Below, piece by piece: positions 1 through 5,031 of a stretch of 34,887 bases of DNA (the stretch's first letter is position 1; each line of letters begins with the position of its first letter). Source of the stretch: a virus. The DNA is taken from IMG/VR virus record IMGVR_UViG_3300043436_001336, positions 1 to 34,887 of that record. One strand, written 5' to 3'. The notes under the pieces are model-generated. The model made no database searches. It was not told the DNA's origin and saw only the letters and a list, made by a program, of their open reading frames with translations. A program made the translations under genes and the position numbers.

Positions 1-2
1 AA

Positions 3-101
3 AGATTTATCGTTGCATCTACCTACTATGAGATTCTCACACAGATGGCAGATAATGCCGAAAAAGCCTTAAAACAATGGGAAAATGACGGTATCCTTTA
101 G
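3..101 (+). CDS. 3' end of a hypothetical protein (truncated by window edge)
   Basis: An open frame enters from the left edge and stops at TAG 99-101, giving the last 32 residues, ending KQWENDGIL. No family is recognised. It is probably a real gene end: the next gene follows after 18 bases with a strong ribosome binding site. The stop codon lies inside the GTATCC-TTTA-GGATAC palindrome at 91-106, so any hairpin forms right at the end of this gene. The start is outside the window. Confidence 0.5.
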   Translation, partial: RFIVASTYYEILTQMADNAEKALKQWENDGIL

Positions 102-106
102 GATAC
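91..106 (+). promoter_or_regulatory. Perfect palindrome GTATCC-TTTA-GGATAC before an RBS
   Basis: Six-base arms flank a four-base loop, and the GGAGG ribosome binding site of the next gene starts at 111. The same arms, with loop TGTA, recur at 924-939 before another gene with a strong ribosome binding site. Seen directly: two copies of the same inverted repeat in equivalent positions. Inferred: an RNA hairpin that affects initiation or transcript processing, or a protein-binding operator. It lacks a following U-run, so a simple terminator is unlikely. Confidence 0.5.
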
Positions 107-119
107 AGAAGGAGGCACT

Positions 120-281
120 ATGCCAGAATATGAAGTAAAATTATTATTAAACCTCAAGGCAGATAATAAGATTGAGGTTGCTGATATAATTAGTGCAATG
201 CTTGAGGACTGGGGCGACATACAGTATTCAGCAGAAGTAGACAACGATTTATTCGAGGAGTTAGGAGTTAGGTATGATTAA
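120..281 (+). CDS. Small hypothetical acidic protein, 53 aa
   Basis: ATG at 120 is preceded by AAGGAGG about six bases upstream, a near-ideal Shine-Dalgarno site. The frame runs to TAA 279-281 and overlaps the next ATG (274) by eight bases, which suggests translational coupling. The product begins MPEYEVKLLLNLKADNK and ends EELGVRYD. It is acidic, with no membrane segment or recognisable motif. I do not recognise the family. Its place at the head of a series of small genes upstream of replication functions suggests an early accessory protein, which is inference only. Confidence 0.65.
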   Translation: MPEYEVKLLLNLKADNKIEVADIISAMLEDWGDIQYSAEVDNDLFEELGVRYD

Positions 282-507
282 ACATTATGTAGTATTATCA
301 GCAACGTTCAGTGATGATGATGAGGAGATGAACTTAGAGATTGACCATGCGTTTCTATTGAATCATCTGGGTGGCGTGGCATTGGACACCGACACAAACA
401 AGTTCCTCACGCCAACTCAGTTAGCCGAGCATGACGAGAAAGCAGAAAGACGTGACGGACTATTCGTATCGTTTATTGGAACGGCTATCTTTCAAGCAGG
501 TACGTAG
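274..507 (+). CDS. Hypothetical protein, 77 aa
   Basis: The frame starts at ATG 274 inside the end of the previous gene and stops at TAG 505-507. The product begins MIKHYVVLSATFSDDDEEM and contains an acidic patch (DDDEE) near residue 15, with no cysteines and no membrane helix. No family is recognised. Its stop shares one base with the GTG start of the next gene (TAGTG). The three consecutive overlapping small genes look like one co-translated set of early accessory proteins; their functions are unknown. Confidence 0.6.
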   Translation: MIKHYVVLSATFSDDDEEMNLEIDHAFLLNHLGGVALDTDTNKFLTPTQLAEHDEKAERRDGLFVSFIGTAIFQAGT

Positions 508-830
508 TGCGTCAACGTAAGAAAGAAATGGATGTGCTCGTTAGCCTTCTAGAATCTGAGCATGATGATGTAGACATGCTTGCATCTGACATCTGGAAGG
601 CTCTCGACACAGCCCGTAGGGAAAGAGACCTATGGGTGGTAGCGGTCCGTATGGATGGGTTAAACTTTCTGTACGGGCCGTATGAGTCAGAGGCTAATGC
701 TAAAAAAGACGTAGACACAGGTCAGATTAAATCTGTTGGTAGTACCAATGACAGGTATATGATTCTGAAACTGCTAAGTCCTTCTCGCATCTTTGAAAAC
801 ACTAACCCTACATTGTTTGATATTAAATAG
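507..830 (+). CDS. Hypothetical protein, 107 aa (GTG start)
   Basis: I take GTG 507 as start because it overlaps the preceding stop (TAGTG), matching the coupled-gene style of this phage. An alternative is ATG 528, which would remove seven basic residues (MRQRKKE). The N-terminal third is charged and helical. The middle has a short beta-like segment (LWVVAVRMDGLNFLYGPY) that resembles small phage proteins built around a compact alpha/beta fold, but I cannot name a family. It ends before the structured region 845-939, so it is probably the last gene of this small early group. Confidence 0.6.
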   Translation: MRQRKKEMDVLVSLLESEHDDVDMLASDIWKALDTARRERDLWVVAVRMDGLNFLYGPYESEANAKKDVDTGQIKSVGSTNDRYMILKLLSPSRIFENTNPTLFDIK

Positions 831-846
831 TTATATATATTATAAC
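817..846 (+). promoter_or_regulatory. Candidate sigma-70-like promoter TTGATA-N18-TATAAC
   Basis: TTGATA (817-822) and TATAAC (841-846) are spaced 18 bases apart in an AT-rich stretch that begins inside the end of the upstream gene. They match five of six consensus bases each. The predicted start site would fall near 853, inside hairpin 845-868 but upstream of the two other hairpins and the split nuclease genes. AT-rich sequence gives such matches by chance, so confidence is low. Confidence 0.3.
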
Positions 847-868
847 TTGAGCCCTTGAAGGCTCAAGT
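845..868 (+). terminator. Stem-loop ACTTGAGCC/GGCTCAAGT (possible terminator)
   Basis: A perfect nine-base-pair stem (845-853 with 860-868) closes a six-base loop. The flanks are AT repeats that can extend it by a few pairs. It sits 14 bases after the stop of the 107-aa gene. There is no clean U-run after it (ATATATACTATT follows), so it may be a weak or factor-assisted terminator or a transcript-end stabiliser. It is the first of three consecutive hairpins in this gap. Confidence 0.5.
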
Positions 869-885
869 ATATATACTATTAGTAC

Positions 886-918
886 GACACGCAAGCACTT
901 CAATGTACTTGGCGTGTC
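886..918 (+). promoter_or_regulatory. Long stem-loop GACACGC...GCGTGTC
   Basis: Arms 886-892 and 912-918 pair over seven bases. After a one-base bulge, a second helix (893-898 with 905-910, one mismatch) closes loop TTCAAT. No poly-U follows. It lies between the AT-rich hairpin and the GTATCC palindrome in a gap of 132 bases that otherwise contains no gene, so it is probably part of a structured 5' leader for the nuclease gene at 963. Function unknown. Confidence 0.45.
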
Positions 919-923
919 TTAGG

Positions 924-939
924 GTATCCTGTAGGATAC
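924..939 (+). promoter_or_regulatory. Second copy of palindrome GTATCC-TGTA-GGATAC
   Basis: The arms are identical to those at 91-106 and only the loop differs by one base. It lies 10 bases before the AGGAGGT ribosome binding site (950-956) of the gene starting at 963. Two identical arms at equivalent positions before two genes argue against chance. An RNA hairpin or a dimeric repressor site would both fit. Confidence 0.5.
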
Positions 940-962
940 TAGATACCTAGGAGGTATAAGTT

Positions 963-1169
963 ATGAGTATTAAAATTAACGGTTATGAGTTACCGTCACA
1001 TGTAAGTTACTCTGCGTTCACGACATGGCTAGATTGTGGATTCAAGTATTACCTGTCTCGGATTGAAAAACAAAGTGGTACGGCATCATGGTGGTTAGTC
1101 GGTGGGTCTTCGGTACACGAAGCCTCTGAAGTCTTCGACCATGCTTATTTTAAGCAGGAGGGCAAATGA
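963..1169 (+). CDS. RecB/Cas4-like PD-(D/E)XK nuclease, N-terminal part (split gene)
   Basis: The 68-residue product carries the N-terminal signature of RecB/AddB/Cas4-type exonucleases: a segment YSAFTTWLDCGFKYYL with Cys25, then GGSSVHE with His52-Glu53. Known relatives use the early cysteine as one of four ligands of an Fe-S cluster and the histidine near the active site. The rest of the enzyme (Asp, DLK, QxxxY and three cysteines) is in the next ORF, whose ATG (1166) overlaps this TGA (1167-1169). ATG 963 has a strong AGGAGGT site. Together the two parts have the length of a normal phage Cas4-like nuclease (about 290 aa). The split may be a real two-subunit enzyme, a programmed -1 shift or an indel. 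Confidence 0.75.
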   Translation: MSIKINGYELPSHVSYSAFTTWLDCGFKYYLSRIEKQSGTASWWLVGGSSVHEASEVFDHAYFKQEGK

Positions 1170-1831
1170 CGGATGTAAATGATGTAGTTGACCCCTTATC
1201 CAAGGATTTTCTGGATGAGGCATGGGAAAGTACGTGGCAACGGCTAAAAGAGGCTCAGCGTGCCGCTACGGGGCAGGAAGAGACACTCTGGAGGGCTGCT
1301 GGCAGGGCCACCAAGGCTAATCCTGACAAGGAGAACGGCGTATGGTGGCATACAGCAGGTCGTGAGATGCTAGACAAGTGGGTCGCATGGCGGACCGGCT
1401 CTCATGGCTGGAAGATTTGGGATAACGATGGTATTCCTGCAATCGAACTAGGATTAAATCCAGTTCTTGGCGGTGTGACAGTCCAAATGCACATCGACCG
1501 AGTGATGGTCACTCCAGATGGTGAACTGGTAATCCTTGACCTAAAGACGGGACAACGTACCCCGTCATCAGACTTACAGTTAGCATTCTACGCCGCTGGT
1601 CTAGAGAAGATGCTAGGAGTAAGACCCAAGTATGGAACATATTGGATGGCACGTGAGGGTACAACCTCACCTCTTGTGGAGTTAGATTTCTACAAGACAG
1701 AGATGATTGAGGAAATGGTAGCCGATTTCGATAAGGCACGTCAGGCGCACCTGTTCATACCTAACCTCAACAATTGCAAGATGTGTGACTTAACGGATAA
1801 ATGCAAATGGTACAACAAGAAGGAAGGCTAG
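1166..1831 (+). CDS. RecB/Cas4-like PD-(D/E)XK nuclease, C-terminal catalytic part
   Basis: The 221-residue product holds the catalytic core: Asp111 in MHIDRV, Asp125-x-Lys127 in VILDLKTG, and Gln138...Tyr142 in QLAFYA. A C-terminal cluster Cys204-x2-Cys207-x5-Cys213 follows. This matches Fe-S RecB-family exonucleases, which lack only the N-terminal Cys and His found in the preceding ORF. The start ATG is preceded by GGAGGG about five bases upstream, so independent translation is possible. The likely role is end-processing of DNA in replication or recombination. The neighbours (ATPase, resolvase-type nucleases, primase) agree with this. Confidence 0.8.
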   Translation: MTDVNDVVDPLSKDFLDEAWESTWQRLKEAQRAATGQEETLWRAAGRATKANPDKENGVWWHTAGREMLDKWVAWRTGSHGWKIWDNDGIPAIELGLNPVLGGVTVQMHIDRVMVTPDGELVILDLKTGQRTPSSDLQLAFYAAGLEKMLGVRPKYGTYWMAREGTTSPLVELDFYKTEMIEEMVADFDKARQAHLFIPNLNNCKMCDLTDKCKWYNKKEG

Positions 1832-1834
1832 ATT

Positions 1835-2299
1835 ATGGCAGAGAAAAATTACGTGTTGAACGTAAAGACGAAGAACAATACTATCTTCACTGTACGTGCG
1901 GATACTGCAAGCGAGTTGAAAGAGAACATCACAGATGTAATCACCAATTCTCTGGAGGACCATGTCCTTGCGTTAGAAGAATTGCTACTGGGAGTGGCTC
2001 CGCCACAAACTCCTAGCGCAAGTCCTAGTGCAGTTGACGTAGTTGCAGAAGCATTCGGTGGCACAGTGGTTAGTGAAACGCCTATACCAGCGTTTGCACC
2101 AGTACCACCACCACCAGTTGCATCCACGGCATCACAGGTAGGCGCACGTATGTGTACCCACGGTGCAATGGTTGGTCGCAAGGGTAACGGTGCTAAGGGT
2201 GAATGGAAGGGCTTGTTCTGTCCTACACCTAAGGGAACCGCTGGTCAATGTGACCCTGTATGGCTAAACCGTTCTATGCCAGAATGGAATAGCATCTAA
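1835..2299 (+). CDS. Hypothetical protein with putative Zn-binding C-terminus
   Basis: The 154-aa product has an N-terminal beta-like segment (KNYVLNVKTKNNTIFTVRAD), a Pro/Ala-rich linker around residues 56-100, and a C-terminal conserved-looking block CTHG...FCPTPKGTAGQCDPVW. The spaced Cys-x-His...Cys...Cys residues could bind zinc. It starts three bases after the nuclease stop and precedes the helicase-like ATPase, so a DNA-binding accessory role (for example single-strand binding) is possible but not shown. The Pro-rich linker reads as a disordered tether between two small domains. I recall similar C-terminal blocks in actinobacterial phage proteins of unknown function. Confidence 0.7.
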   Translation: MAEKNYVLNVKTKNNTIFTVRADTASELKENITDVITNSLEDHVLALEELLLGVAPPQTPSASPSAVDVVAEAFGGTVVSETPIPAFAPVPPPPVASTASQVGARMCTHGAMVGRKGNGAKGEWKGLFCPTPKGTAGQCDPVWLNRSMPEWNSI

Positions 2300-2461
2300 A
2301 TTTCTAGGGAAACCTAGAATCATTCCGAGGGGAAGCGGGATGGTGGCGTTACCGTAGGGATACTAAAGCAAGTCGCAGAGGTATAGCAATGGCCGGAAAT
2401 CTATTGTGCGTGGTGCAACTCCACAACGTCACACGAAATTCAACTACTACAAGGAGGTAAC
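2300..2461 (+). promoter_or_regulatory. Structured 162-base leader upstream of the ATPase gene
   Basis: No long ORF fills this gap. It opens with a perfect hairpin TTCTAGG-GAAA-CCTAGAA (2302-2319, GNRA tetraloop). GTGGCGTT (2343-2350) can pair with AACGTCAC (2425-2432), seven Watson-Crick pairs plus one G-U. Immediately 5' of that 3' strand is GTGG-TGCAACT-CCAC (2410-2424), a four-pair stem with a seven-base loop resembling a tRNA T-arm. I could not complete a D-arm and anticodon arm, so I do not call a tRNA. The leader ends with AAGGAGGTAAC before ATG 2462. A cis-acting regulatory RNA or small ncRNA is the best reading. Confidence 0.45.
2389..2460 (+). CDS. Possible 23-aa leader peptide ORF
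   Basis: ATG 2389 is preceded by AGAGG at about seven bases. The frame codes for MAGNLLCVVQLHNV... and stops at TAA 2458-2460, inside the spacer between the AAGGAGG site and the ATG of the ATPase gene. Translation of this ORF would cross the structured 3' half of the leader and end on the downstream ribosome binding site, as leader peptides that control a following gene do. It is equally compatible with chance, and the RNA structure and this ORF may be alternatives. Confidence 0.25.
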   Translation: MAGNLLCVVQLHNVTRNSTTTRR

Positions 2462-3244
2462 ATGAAGACATTGACTCGCTCAGTAGGGCGACCTGAGATT
2501 GGTGGCGAACCACTACCACCCGTATTCAGGACATTCGATGGCAACCAGATTGCTATTAGACGTTCAGAGGTATCCATGATTGCTGGTGAGCCTGGGGCTG
2601 GTAAGTCCACCCTAGCCCTTGCTATGGCTCTCAGAATGAATGTACCAACCCTGTATCTGTCAGCAGATACTAATGCTCATACCATGGCAATGCGCTTGTA
2701 TTCCATGATTACAGGTGAGTCACAGCAGAATGCTGAGGTTGCCATTGAGAAAGACCCTGAGGGTGCTAGACAGAAGTTAGCATTGGCTAGTCACATCTAC
2801 TGGTCATTTGATTCATCACCTAGCCTTGGCGACCTAGACGACGAGTGCATGGCTATAGAGGAACTACTAGGTAGACCTCCTGAACTAATCGTGGTAGATA
2901 ACCTCATGGACATCGCCATGGATGGTGGGGAAGAATTCTCTGGTATGCGTGGGGCTATGAAGGAACTCAAGTTCTTGGCACGTGACACTAACGCTGCCGT
3001 TCTTGTCCTGCACCACACTAGTGAGGCATTCAAGTCTGAACCTACACCACCACGTGCTGCCCTACAGGGCAAGGTGGCGCAGTTACCTGCACTAATCCTT
3101 ACTGTGGGTCAACAGGCTGGGCTAATGGCGGTATCATCAGTTAAGAATCGCTATGGTAAGGCTGACCCATCTGGCTCACAGCCAGTATGGCTACAGTTCA
3201 ACCCTGAGTACATGTACTTGGCTGACCTAGAGGAGACCCGTTAA
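2462..3244 (+). CDS. RecA/DnaB-like P-loop ATPase (probable replicative helicase-type)
   Basis: The 260-aa product has Walker A GEPGAGKST at residues 42-50, a Walker B-like strand ending LIVVDNL at about 139-146, and a sensor-like LVLHHTSE near residue 182. This arrangement is typical of the RecA fold in DnaB C-terminal domains and RecA/RadA/KaiC proteins. It lacks the DnaB N-terminal domain, so it is a single-domain enzyme. In actinobacterial phages similar proteins lie beside Cas4-like nuclease and primase genes, as here, and are annotated DnaB-like helicase. ATP-dependent unwinding or recombinase loading are both possible. The start has a very strong AAGGAGG site. Confidence 0.8.
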   Translation: MKTLTRSVGRPEIGGEPLPPVFRTFDGNQIAIRRSEVSMIAGEPGAGKSTLALAMALRMNVPTLYLSADTNAHTMAMRLYSMITGESQQNAEVAIEKDPEGARQKLALASHIYWSFDSSPSLGDLDDECMAIEELLGRPPELIVVDNLMDIAMDGGEEFSGMRGAMKELKFLARDTNAAVLVLHHTSEAFKSEPTPPRAALQGKVAQLPALILTVGQQAGLMAVSSVKNRYGKADPSGSQPVWLQFNPEYMYLADLEETR

Positions 3245-3315
3245 TGGAATGGTTAATAATCATTGGGTTAACTGGAATCCTATGGTTTCTACTAAAGGTA
3301 AATGGAGACAAGTAA
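3244..3315 (+). CDS. 23-aa single-span membrane microprotein
   Basis: The ATG overlaps the ATPase stop (TAATG) and the frame ends TAA 3313-3315, itself overlapping the next ATG. The product MEWLIIIGLTGILWFLLK... is almost wholly one hydrophobic helix followed by a short charged tail. Chained TAATG overlaps on both sides make chance unlikely. Possible roles include superinfection exclusion or membrane tethering of replication; nothing in the sequence decides between them. Confidence 0.5.
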   Translation: MEWLIIIGLTGILWFLLKVNGDK

Positions 3316-3389
3316 TGGAACTTACAATAGCGTTAATCTTAATGTTTTCCATGGCAACATTTATTATCATTAGTTCTAAGGAGTGGTAA
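3315..3389 (+). CDS. 24-aa single-span membrane microprotein
   Basis: This frame is the second link in the TAATG chain, starting at 3315 on the previous stop and ending TAA 3387-3389 on the next ATG. The product MELTIALILMFSMATFIII... is one hydrophobic helix with a short SSKEW tail. It differs in sequence from the preceding microprotein but has the same design. Two adjacent membrane peptides could form a hetero-oligomer in the membrane, which is speculation. Confidence 0.5.
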   Translation: MELTIALILMFSMATFIIISSKEW

Positions 3390-3511
3390 TGTTTAACATG
3401 CACATATGTTATGCATGTGACTCAGCATTCGAAGAACTACTGGACCTACTAGCACACATTAAGGAGAAACATGACACACGCGATACGAGATATAGAAACA
3501 CATCTCCGTAA
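3389..3511 (+). CDS. 40-aa C2H2 zinc-finger microprotein
   Basis: Starting on the preceding stop (TAATG), the frame gives 40 residues with a textbook C2H2 finger: CYAC, twelve residues, then H-x4-H (Cys7, Cys10, His23, His28; HIKEKH). The helix residues FEELLDLLAHIKEKH fit the recognition helix of such fingers. Its last 41 bases overlap the next gene, whose AAGGAG ribosome binding site lies within it. Likely a small nucleic-acid-binding or protein-binding regulator. Similar single-finger phage proteins are known but poorly characterised. Confidence 0.6.
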   Translation: MFNMHICYACDSAFEELLDLLAHIKEKHDTRDTRYRNTSP

Positions 3512-3866
3512 TACATGGCAGTGGGATTCTTGGGGATTTACTTCCGAGTGGGATAACTGCACGTTGTCGGACATGGATGGCTTTGCACCATTCTTTTCTG
3601 AGCGCAAGGGTAAGTTCCTTGTAGTTGAGATGAAGCATTGGAACGGTACAGGTGACTGTCCAGAAATCAATTACTACTCAGGTCAGATACGTGCGCTAAT
3701 GGCATTAGCAGAGCAAGATAACTTTACAGTTGTCATTGGCTTTGGTGATACCTCGACACGCGAAGTACATGAGTACAAGGTGTTTGACAAGAGCGGTGTA
3801 ACTGCAGGAGAATATCCCTTTAAGGACTTTCTTACTAACTGGTACAGAACGGTAAGCAAATCATGA
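3471..3866 (+). CDS. Putative PD-(D/E)XK nuclease, 131 aa
   Basis: The start at ATG 3471 is preceded by AAGGAG at good spacing. The product contains LSDMDGFAPFF followed by KFLVVEMKHW: an Asp, then a beta strand ending Glu-x-Lys, which is the core of PD-(D/E)XK nucleases. A later SGQIRALMALA helix fits the conserved Gln region. Its size suits a small single-domain nuclease, structure-specific or restriction-like. It is followed by a second nuclease of similar type (ATGA overlap), so two enzymes of this class lie side by side. The family name cannot be set without a profile search. Confidence 0.6.
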   Translation: MTHAIRDIETHLRNTWQWDSWGFTSEWDNCTLSDMDGFAPFFSERKGKFLVVEMKHWNGTGDCPEINYYSGQIRALMALAEQDNFTVVIGFGDTSTREVHEYKVFDKSGVTAGEYPFKDFLTNWYRTVSKS

Positions 3867-4198
3867 GCAAGTCAAAGCAAAAGGGTACGTCAGCAGAAAC
3901 TGCTGTAGTTAATTGGTTACAGAGCAAAGGACGCAAGCATGTGGAACGAAGAGCCTTGGCTGGTCTTCTGGACCGCGGGGATATTGCTGGTATACCTGGC
4001 CTTGTTATTGAGGTAAAGAATCACAGAGAGATGAAACTCTCTGCTTGGCTCAAGGAACTAGAGATAGAGATGCACAATGATAAGTCTGATACTGGTGTAG
4101 TAATACACAAGAAGACTGGAACGTTAGATGTTGGCAAGTGGTACGCCACTATGCCAGTAAGTGTCTGGTTTAAGTTACTGGAGGAAGCAGGTTACTGA
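3863..4198 (+). CDS. Holliday-junction-resolvase-like nuclease (Hjc/VRR type)
   Basis: The 111-aa product begins MSKSKQKGTSAETAVVNWL, then has RRALAGLLDRGDIAGIPG and LVIEVKNH. The conserved pattern of Glu12, an Asp in RGDI, and Glu-x-Lys in EVKNH is that of archaeal Hjc-type and related phage resolvases in the PD-(D/E)XK superfamily. It would cut branched DNA from replication before packaging. Its start overlaps the preceding stop (ATGA) and its own stop overlaps the primase ATG (TGATG), so it is embedded in the replication operon. Confidence 0.75.
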   Translation: MSKSKQKGTSAETAVVNWLQSKGRKHVERRALAGLLDRGDIAGIPGLVIEVKNHREMKLSAWLKELEIEMHNDKSDTGVVIHKKTGTLDVGKWYATMPVSVWFKLLEEAGY

Positions 4199-4575
4199 TG
4201 GAGAAGCATAGTATTGCAACCGTACTAGAACACTATGGATGCAAGACTATACCTGAGCGTAGCGGATGGCAGAAAATTAAATGCCCATTCCACGACGATG
4301 GACATGCGTCAGCAACCGTAAATATAGAAGCCCAAGCATTCAATTGCTTTGGGTGTGGAGTAAAAGGCGACACGTACAGTGTCATTATGCAACAGGAAGG
4401 AGTTGATTTTCGTGAGGCTTACACACTCGCAGAGGGAATTACTGGAGAAAGCGGTAACACACTATCAAGGGTCAATACATCTAGCAGAGGAGTATCTAAA
4501 GGGACGGGGATTATCGCTCAACGACGCGGCTACAGTCCGCCTAGGTCTCGTAGAGGAGCCGCTAACAGGGCATGA
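4198..4575 (+). CDS. Primase zinc-finger domain ORF (split primase, N-terminal)
   Basis: The first 80 residues are a DnaG-type CHC2 zinc-binding domain: Cys29, His32 (CPFHDDGHAS) and Cys50, Cys53 (FNCFGCGVKGD), followed by the usual helix QEGVDFREAYTLAEG. This domain recognises template in primer synthesis. After about residue 85 the sequence becomes Arg/Ser/Gly-rich without domain character, as expected when a ribosome reads past a frame change. The TOPRIM half lies in the +1 frame. It is therefore either a gene split with a 3' overlap, a +1 frameshift product, or the result of an indel. Confidence 0.75.
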   Translation: MEKHSIATVLEHYGCKTIPERSGWQKIKCPFHDDGHASATVNIEAQAFNCFGCGVKGDTYSVIMQQEGVDFREAYTLAEGITGESGNTLSRVNTSSRGVSKGTGIIAQRRGYSPPRSRRGAANRA

Positions 4576-5029
4576 GCAGTTTCGTGGACGATTAGCAATT
4601 CCTTACATTACTCCTGCTGGAGTTGTGGACATTCGCTTTAGAACCATTGGACCACAAGAACCTAAGTACATGGGCATGCCTGGTGTACAGACAAGACTAT
4701 ACAACGTCAATGCTTTGCTAACAGCAGAGGAATACATTGCGGTAACAGAAGGAGAGATAGATGCCATCACGCTCAACTACAAATGTGGTATCCCGGCAAT
4801 TGGGGTTCCTGGGGCTAACTCGTGGAAAAGACATTACTCAAGGCTACTCCAAGACTTTGAGACTGTATTTATATTTGCGGACGGTGACCAACCGGGCTCG
4901 GACTTTGCTAAGAAAATCGCGCAAGAAGTTCAAGGCGTAACAATAGTTAACATGCCAGAGGGGCATGACGTTAATTCAATGTATCTACAGGCTGGCGCAG
5001 ACTGGTTTGCTGATAAGGTGAAGGGATAA
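4412..5029 (+). CDS. Primase TOPRIM catalytic domain ORF (split primase, C-terminal)
   Basis: In the +1 frame relative to the zinc-finger ORF, this frame carries the primase catalytic core: EYLKGRGLS and GRLAIPYITPAG, then TOPRIM motif EGEIDA (residues 113-118) and FADGDQPG with DxD at 157-159. I place the start at GTG 4412 because AGGAAGGAG (4394-4402) lies nine bases upstream; an earlier GTG at 4379 has no such site. The upstream DnaG-like zinc domain is then a separate polypeptide overlapping by 164 bases. T7 gp4 also makes forms with and without a zinc domain by internal initiation, but in one frame. It would synthesise or extend RNA primers for phage replication. Confidence 0.75.
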   Translation: MRLTHSQRELLEKAVTHYQGSIHLAEEYLKGRGLSLNDAATVRLGLVEEPLTGHEQFRGRLAIPYITPAGVVDIRFRTIGPQEPKYMGMPGVQTRLYNVNALLTAEEYIAVTEGEIDAITLNYKCGIPAIGVPGANSWKRHYSRLLQDFETVFIFADGDQPGSDFAKKIAQEVQGVTIVNMPEGHDVNSMYLQAGADWFADKVKG

Positions 5030-5031
5030 GA

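Noticed and set aside
1801-2016. 71-aa + frame with Cys-rich segment (HCTCGYCKRVE)
   Set aside because: It overlaps the better supported 154-aa gene and the nuclease end; it starts inside the nuclease coding region without a convincing ribosome binding site. The Cys pattern is probably chance.
1849-2181. 110-aa - strand frame
   Set aside because: It lies entirely opposite the 154-aa gene, has no neighbours on that strand in this operon, and has low-complexity Thr/Ala/Ser composition.
2343-2433. Complete tRNA gene
   Set aside because: Acceptor-like and T-arm-like pairing exist, but no convincing D-arm or anticodon stem with U33 and a seven-base loop was found; left as structured leader.
2300-2461. 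Known riboswitch or group I intron
   Set aside because: The conserved core strings of common riboswitches and of group I intron P7/P3 were not recognisable, and no exon is interrupted.
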